A stretch of 8,879 nt of DNA. Source: an uncultured Collinsella sp. (lineage in GTDB: Bacteria > Actinomycetota > Coriobacteriia > Coriobacteriales > Coriobacteriaceae). Below the pieces are notes generated by a model. That model was not told the origin of the DNA. It saw only the letters and a program-made list of their open reading frames with translations, and ran no database searches. Below, one piece after another: positions 5,238 through 8,879 of this stretch (positions are counted from its first letter, which is position 1; each line of letters opens with the position of its first letter). The stretch spans positions 1 through 8,879 of the forward strand of contig CAUDYH010000034.1 in NCBI GenBank assembly GCA_958453575.1, in the 5' to 3' direction. A program made the translations under genes and the position numbers.

Positions 5238-6500
5238 GTGCAAAATACCAAGCAAAAGTCGGGCACCAAGCAAAAGTTGACCATCGCGGCCATCTTTGGC
5301 GCTATGGGTCCCGGTCTGCTGGCGGCGCTTTCGGGCAATGACGCCGGCGGCATTGCAACGTATTCCAGCGCGGGCGCCAGCTATGGCTACAAGATGCTGT
5401 GGATGCTTCCCGTCATGACCGTGCTGCTCATCGTGACGCAGGAGACCGCGGCGCGCTGCGGCTGCGTCACGGGCAAGGGCCTGGCATCGCTCATTCGCGA
5501 GCGCTTTGGCGTGCGCAAGAGTGTACTTGCTATGGCGGCGCTGTTGATCGCCAACACGGCTGTGACCATTTCGGAGTTTGCGGGTATCGCCAGCGGCCTT
5601 GCTCTCTTTGGCGTGCCGGCGAGCATCTCGGTGCCGTTGGTGGCGCTGCTGGTGTGGATGCTTACCATGTCGGGTAGTTTCCAGCGCATCGAGAAGATTC
5701 TGCTGTTGGTAAGCTGCGTCTTCGTGACCTATATTGTCGCCGCGTTTATGGCTGGCCCCAACTGGGGTGAGGTCGCGGTCGACCTGGTCGTGCCTAACAT
5801 TCAAAATGACCCCAGCTACGTGTCGCTCGTGGTCGCAACGATCGGTACCACCATCGCGCCGTGGATGATTTTCTTGGCGCAGAACAACGTGGTCGATAAG
5901 AACGCGGGCGAGGACGACATCGTGCTGCAGCGCATTGATACCGTGAGCGGCTCGATCGCTGCTGATATCATTGCGGGCTTTATTATCATCACGACCGGTA
6001 CGGTGCTGTTCCCGGCGGGTATTCAGATTAGCGATGCTGCCGATGCCGCCCGCGCGCTGGAGCCCATCGCGGGTCAGTGGTCCACGGTGCTGTTTGCCTC
6101 GGGCCTGGTTGCAGCGAGCTTTTTGGCTGCCTGCGTGCTGCCGGGCGTTACGTCGAGTGCCATCTGCGAGGCATTTGGTTGGGAGCGCGGCGCCGATCGC
6201 AGCTGGGATGAGGCCCCGGTTTACCGCGGCATCATTACGGCCATCATCGGTATTTCTGCCGTGTTGGTGCTCATGCCCGGTGTCGATCTGTTCCAGATTA
6301 TGATGACCTCGCAGGTCATCAATGGCGTGCTACTGCCCGTGGTTCTGGTGTTCCAGGTGGTTATCGCCGCCGACCGTCACATTATGGGCACTAACCGCAA
6401 CGGTCGCGTGTGGAACGTGCTCACTTGGGCGACTATCGGTGTGATTACGGTGCTCACGGTCGTCATGTTTGTCCTGCAGGCGATGGGTTACAGCGCTTAG
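5238..6500 (+). CDS. Nramp (SLC11)-family divalent metal transporter of probable NRMT (Mg2+) type
   Basis: About 420 residues with roughly 11 membrane helices and the LeuT-like Nramp fold. The TM1 signature normally read as DPGN is D35-A-G-G38 here (in LSGNDAGGIAT), and the TM6 signature ATVMPHN is T-T-I-A207-P-W209-M. The Asn and the Met that favour transition metals are thus Gly and Ala, and the TM6 His of the proton path is Trp. In TM3 the usual Asp of D-x-x-E is Thr110 while Glu113 remains. Nramp-related Mg2+ transporters (NRMT), known from Clostridium and Eggerthella, have an enlarged site for hydrated ions and are not proton-coupled, which fits. Mg2+ (and perhaps Mn2+) uptake is inferred. 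The start is set at GTG 5238, with AGGTGG (5228-5233) overlapping the upstream stop, rather than an ATG 63 nt earlier that would overlap the MgtE-like gene. The 8-nt gap implies coupling. Confidence 0.88.
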   Translation: MQNTKQKSGTKQKLTIAAIFGAMGPGLLAALSGNDAGGIATYSSAGASYGYKMLWMLPVMTVLLIVTQETAARCGCVTGKGLASLIRERFGVRKSVLAMAALLIANTAVTISEFAGIASGLALFGVPASISVPLVALLVWMLTMSGSFQRIEKILLLVSCVFVTYIVAAFMAGPNWGEVAVDLVVPNIQNDPSYVSLVVATIGTTIAPWMIFLAQNNVVDKNAGEDDIVLQRIDTVSGSIAADIIAGFIIITTGTVLFPAGIQISDAADAARALEPIAGQWSTVLFASGLVAASFLAACVLPGVTSSAICEAFGWERGADRSWDEAPVYRGIITAIIGISAVLVLMPGVDLFQIMMTSQVINGVLLPVVLVFQVVIAADRHIMGTNRNGRVWNVLTWATIGVITVLTVVMFVLQAMGYSA

Positions 6501-6519
6501 CGCCCACTTTTGCTTCCGA

Positions 6520-6553
6520 ACAGGCCGCAGCGATGGACTGCGGCCTGTTTTTT
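6520..6553 (+). terminator. Intrinsic terminator of the MgtE-like/NRMT operon
   Basis: An 11-bp perfect stem (ACAGGCCGCAG at 6520-6530 with its complement at 6538-6548), a 7-nt loop and a run of six T (6548-6553), 19 nt after the transporter stop. This is a textbook Rho-independent terminator. Confidence 0.93.
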
Positions 6554-6582
6554 GCCCGCTATAGGGCATTAGTTATATGGCA

Positions 6583-6812
6583 GTGGACAAAAAATGCCAA
6601 ATATGAGTACTGTTGCTAAGTGAATAGCATTTACATCCAAGAAGATAATGGACATAGCCGATAGTATGTTCATTAAAATTAGCTCCAATATGTCTTAAAC
6701 CAGTCAGGTTGGCTGCTTTAGGGGGTTGTAGGGGTCGCTCGGACGTCATTTTGGGTGGTTTTGCCTGCTACTAAAATGGTAACAGTACTCATATTTGCCC
6801 CTTTTTGTCCAC
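6583..6812. repeat. MITE-like element with 32-bp imperfect terminal inverted repeats
   Basis: The left arm 6583-6614 begins GTGGACAAAAA, has four variable bases (6594-6597) and continues CAAATATGAGTACTGTT. The right arm 6781-6812 is its reverse complement, with 29 of 32 positions matching and all mismatches within the four-base spacer. The 166-bp interior is AT-rich compared with the genes and has no credible coding sequence. The repeat ends are not bordered by an obvious target-site duplication. Inverted ends around a short non-coding core fit a miniature mobile element or a decayed insertion sequence; a large intergenic hairpin with a regulatory role is the alternative. Confidence 0.65.
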
Positions 6813-6986
6813 GACCCCTTGGAGCCGGCTCGAAAAGAGTGATTTTGGGTTGTTTGCTGCGGGTGTGGGCTTGGAAACAACGTTCGGGGTGGCGAGGCGC
6901 CCAGAATTTGGTCGCAAGGAGGGCGTTCCTCGGCTGTGTCAGGAGTGTCCCTGGGTGCCGGCACATAAGGAACGTCCCTAACTGTC
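6813..6986. repeat. Intergenic stretch with a REP-like palindrome (core 6920-6979)
   Basis: No gene is supported here. AGGGCGTTCCT (6920-6930) can pair with AGGAACGTCCCT (6968-6979) over 11 bp with one bulged base. Between them AGGAGTGTCCCT (6941-6952) repeats the right arm with two differences. The same AACGTCCC core occurs at 3075-3082 after the deacetylase-like gene, suggesting a dispersed intergenic repeat. A separate 10-bp palindrome, GAGCCGGCTC, lies at 6822-6831. Confidence 0.45.
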
Positions 6987-7020
6987 GGAGGGGGTGCCTG
7001 CCGTGGCGGGCACCCCCTCC
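6987..7020 (-). terminator. Strong hairpin downstream of the acyltransferase gene
   Basis: GGAGGGGGTGCC (6987-6998) and GGCACCCCCTCC (7009-7020) form a perfect 12-bp stem, extendable by about three pairs to a 4-nt loop. It begins 25 nt past the minus-strand stop codon at 7046. There is no T-run on either side, so termination may need Rho, or the hairpin may mainly protect the mRNA 3' end. Confidence 0.55.
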
Positions 7021-7045
7021 GGATGTGGGAAGTTTGCGCTGCAGG

Positions 7046-8879
7046 TTACTTGTCGGTGCCCAGCTTGTGCGGCTTGAGAGCGAGCGCATTGACGAGCGCG
7101 TCGGTGGCAGACTTGACGGCCGCCGGCTGCGGATCGTTGACGTGATCCTCGGGATGCACGGGCAGGTCCTTCTTGACTGCATCGTGGATCAAGTTGAGGT
7201 ACTCAGTCACGCCAGTGGTCGACAGGTGCGTGCCATCGCCATCGAACAGGTCGTTGCGATTGGCACTGTATCCGTACCAGTCGATAACGCGCACGTTCTT
7301 GTAGCGCGTAGCAGCGTTGGCGATGGCCTGGTTGGTAGAGCCAACCCACGGCTGCGGGCTGCGCGTGTTCACAAACACCACAATACGCTTATCTCCTGCA
7401 TCGGTCATGATGGCGTCGATCTGGTCGTCGGTTACCAAGCCGTTGGTGCCCAGTGCAAAGACCACGATCTTGCCGGCAAGGTTCTGTTGGAGATAGCCCT
7501 CAAATGTCGCGCGGCCCGCATCAAACTGGCGGCCCTTTTCGGCATCGATATGGCTGTGCGGGAACACGCCGTCAAAGGAATCAACGGCGCGCAGCGACAC
7601 GGAGTCACCGATCATCAACAGGTCGTAGGAGCCATCGGGGAAGCCGTCGTTGTCCTTGTCGGTGTCGTCGGCCGCCTGTTGGTCTGTGGGCGCGGTGTTT
7701 TTGGCTTCCTTGTTGAGGACTTCGGCGCCCTCACCGCTCAGCGCAGACGTCTCGGGCACAAAGATCAGGCCGCCCAGTGCAACGACCAACACGACAGCGC
7801 AGGCTGCGCAGACAGGGACGTGCGCGCGCACCCAGTTGGCGGGCGCGGTGGTGCCGTCGCGGAACTCGGATACGGTGCGCCCAAAGGCGCCCTTTCTAAA
7901 CGGCGTCTCGATAAAGCGATATGAACATTCGGCTACGGCGACCACCAACAACACCTGCAAAATGTACTGCCACCACGGCGTATCGTTGATGTTGGCGACC
8001 GGGTTCATGAGCAACAGTAGCGGATAGTGCCACAGGTAGATGCTGTACGAGCGCTTGCCAACCCACACGAGCGGCTCGGCGGACAGTGCGCGGGCAACCA
8101 TTCCCTGGGGCTGCACGCAGGCCGCGATGACCATGAGCGTGAGGATGGAGCATAGCAGCGTGCCGCCGCGATACTGGAACGCGGTGTAGCCGTTGGTGAG
8201 CGCGACCATGGCGGCAAGGCCAACCAGACCCACGACGCCCAACACATCGATGGATGCGGGCGAGGACCAAAAGCGCACGAGGGCGCTCGGCTGTGCCGGG
8301 ACGGTCTCGGCTGCGTTGTCGGCCTTCTCGCCAGGCTTGCCCTCGGCGTTCTTGCCGTGCTTGGCGGCGCCAGCCAGGCGATTGAGCCCCAAACGATGAG
8401 CGAGACGCACCGGCGCCAGGTCGCGATTGGGGATAAAGGCCATCCAGGCGCCCAGCAGCAGCGAGAAGACGCGGGTGTCGGTGCCGTAGTACACGCGGCT
8501 GGGGTCGGCGGCAGGGTTGTAGAGCACCATCATGGCAAGGGCGGATACCGCTGCGAGTCCCAGGACCACACGGCGCGTGTTGGGTTTGCTCACATGCATG
8601 GACACCATGGCAAACAGCAGCGGTGGCCAAACCAGGTAGAATTGTTCCTCGATGGCGAGCGACCAAAAGTGCGTAAGCGGCGAGGGGTCGCCCAGGGCGT
8701 TGAAGTACGAAACGTCCTGCATAATCTGCCACCAGTTGTTAAAGAACAGCAGCGACGGCAGAATGTCGGGACGCATCTTGGTGAGCATCACGTGGTTGAA
8801 GACGGTGCACAGCGCACAGGTTACAACCACAACGGTCACCACGGCGGGGCCCAGGCGACGGATGCGGCGGATCCAGAAG
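7046..8879 (-). CDS. Acyltransferase-3 / SGNH-hydrolase fusion (OafA/OatA-type O-acetyltransferase), 5' partial
   Basis: The minus-strand frame is open from the right edge, so the N-terminus is missing; 610 residues are visible. They begin FWIRRIRRLGPA, the conserved Arg-rich segment before TM2 of acyltransferase-3 proteins. WSLAIEEQFYLVW (about 72-84) is a family hallmark, and multiple membrane helices continue to about residue 375. A linker with DTDKDNDGFPDG (about 405-416) leads to an extracytoplasmic SGNH domain: GDS (424-426, Ser nucleophile), GTN (477-479) and DGTH (548-551, the Asp/His pair). In OatA-like proteins the membrane domain passes acetyl groups outward and the SGNH domain transfers them to peptidoglycan or another surface glycan; the acceptor here is unknown. 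All expected catalytic residues are present. A GTG at 8842 is not the real start because the family motif extends upstream of it. It is transcribed toward the metal-transport operon. Confidence 0.92.
   Translation of the reverse strand, partial: FWIRRIRRLGPAVVTVVVVTCALCTVFNHVMLTKMRPDILPSLLFFNNWWQIMQDVSYFNALGDPSPLTHFWSLAIEEQFYLVWPPLLFAMVSMHVSKPNTRRVVLGLAAVSALAMMVLYNPAADPSRVYYGTDTRVFSLLLGAWMAFIPNRDLAPVRLAHRLGLNRLAGAAKHGKNAEGKPGEKADNAAETVPAQPSALVRFWSSPASIDVLGVVGLVGLAAMVALTNGYTAFQYRGGTLLCSILTLMVIAACVQPQGMVARALSAEPLVWVGKRSYSIYLWHYPLLLLMNPVANINDTPWWQYILQVLLVVAVAECSYRFIETPFRKGAFGRTVSEFRDGTTAPANWVRAHVPVCAACAVVLVVALGGLIFVPETSALSGEGAEVLNKEAKNTAPTDQQAADDTDKDNDGFPDGSYDLLMIGDSVSLRAVDSFDGVFPHSHIDAEKGRQFDAGRATFEGYLQQNLAGKIVVFALGTNGLVTDDQIDAIMTDAGDKRIVVFVNTRSPQPWVGSTNQAIANAATRYKNVRVIDWYGYSANRNDLFDGDGTHLSTTGVTEYLNLIHDAVKKDLPVHPEDHVNDPQPAAVKSATDALVNALALKPHKLGTDK

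Noticed and set aside
6755..7924. Plus-strand open frame of 389 codons across the intergenic island and into the acyltransferase
   Set aside because: Its larger part is antisense to the SGNH domain, whose catalytic motifs are intact. It begins inside the inverted-repeat element and shows no domain.
7046..8842. Complete acyltransferase gene starting at GTG 8842
   Set aside because: The frame continues to the window edge with FWIRRIRRLGPA, a conserved family segment, so the true start lies outside the window.
1..8879. CRISPR arrays, tRNA or rRNA genes
   Set aside because: No regularly spaced direct repeats, no tRNA-like cloverleaf with a conserved T-loop, and no rRNA core sequence were noticed on reading either strand.

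Overview
The window is GC-rich, densely coded bacterial DNA. The codon usage, the gene content (a YtxH/PRC-barrel pair, an Nramp-related transporter beside an MgtE-like protein, an OatA-type acyltransferase) and the AT-rich intergenic repeats suggest a gut actinomycete of class Coriobacteriia, perhaps Collinsella. That assignment is an inference from general resemblance, not a proven match.

Layout, left to right. (1) 1-294 is the acidic Ala/Pro/Glu-rich C-terminus of an unidentified protein that starts outside the window. (2) 425-1575 is a two-gene operon: a small YtxH-type membrane-anchored protein and, joined by a one-base TAATG overlap, a two-PRC-barrel protein. A GC-rich stem-loop follows. 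(3) 1648-3054 encodes a membrane-anchored NodB-fold (polysaccharide deacetylase-like) protein in which the usual metal-binding and catalytic positions are substituted, so it looks like a pseudoenzyme. (4) 3055-3384 is a non-coding stretch with a stem-loop, a likely extended -10 promoter and a leader of about 200 nt with several potential hairpins. It ends in a tiny upstream ORF that overlaps the next start. (5) 3385-6500 is a two-gene operon closed by a textbook terminator. Its first gene encodes PRC-barrel, MgtE_N and CBS domains plus five membrane segments, but lacks the MgtE pore signature. Its second gene is an Nramp-family transporter whose metal site is altered in the way expected of Nramp-related Mg2+ transporters (NRMT). 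(6) 6554-7045 is an AT-rich intergenic island with a 32-bp imperfect inverted repeat spanning 230 bp (MITE-like), a smaller REP-like palindrome and a 12-bp perfect hairpin. (7) 7046 to the right edge, minus strand, is an acyltransferase-3/SGNH protein of the OafA/OatA type, cut at its N-terminus by the window end.

The most interesting unit is 3166-6500. It looks like a Mg2+ (or Mn2+) homeostasis operon in which the Mg2+-sensing cytosolic half of MgtE has been kept, its channel has been remodelled or lost, and a separate NRMT-type carrier is encoded immediately downstream. The structured leader and overlapping mini-ORF in front suggest RNA- or translation-level control. Cell-envelope genes (degenerate deacetylase, O-acyltransferase) flank it.
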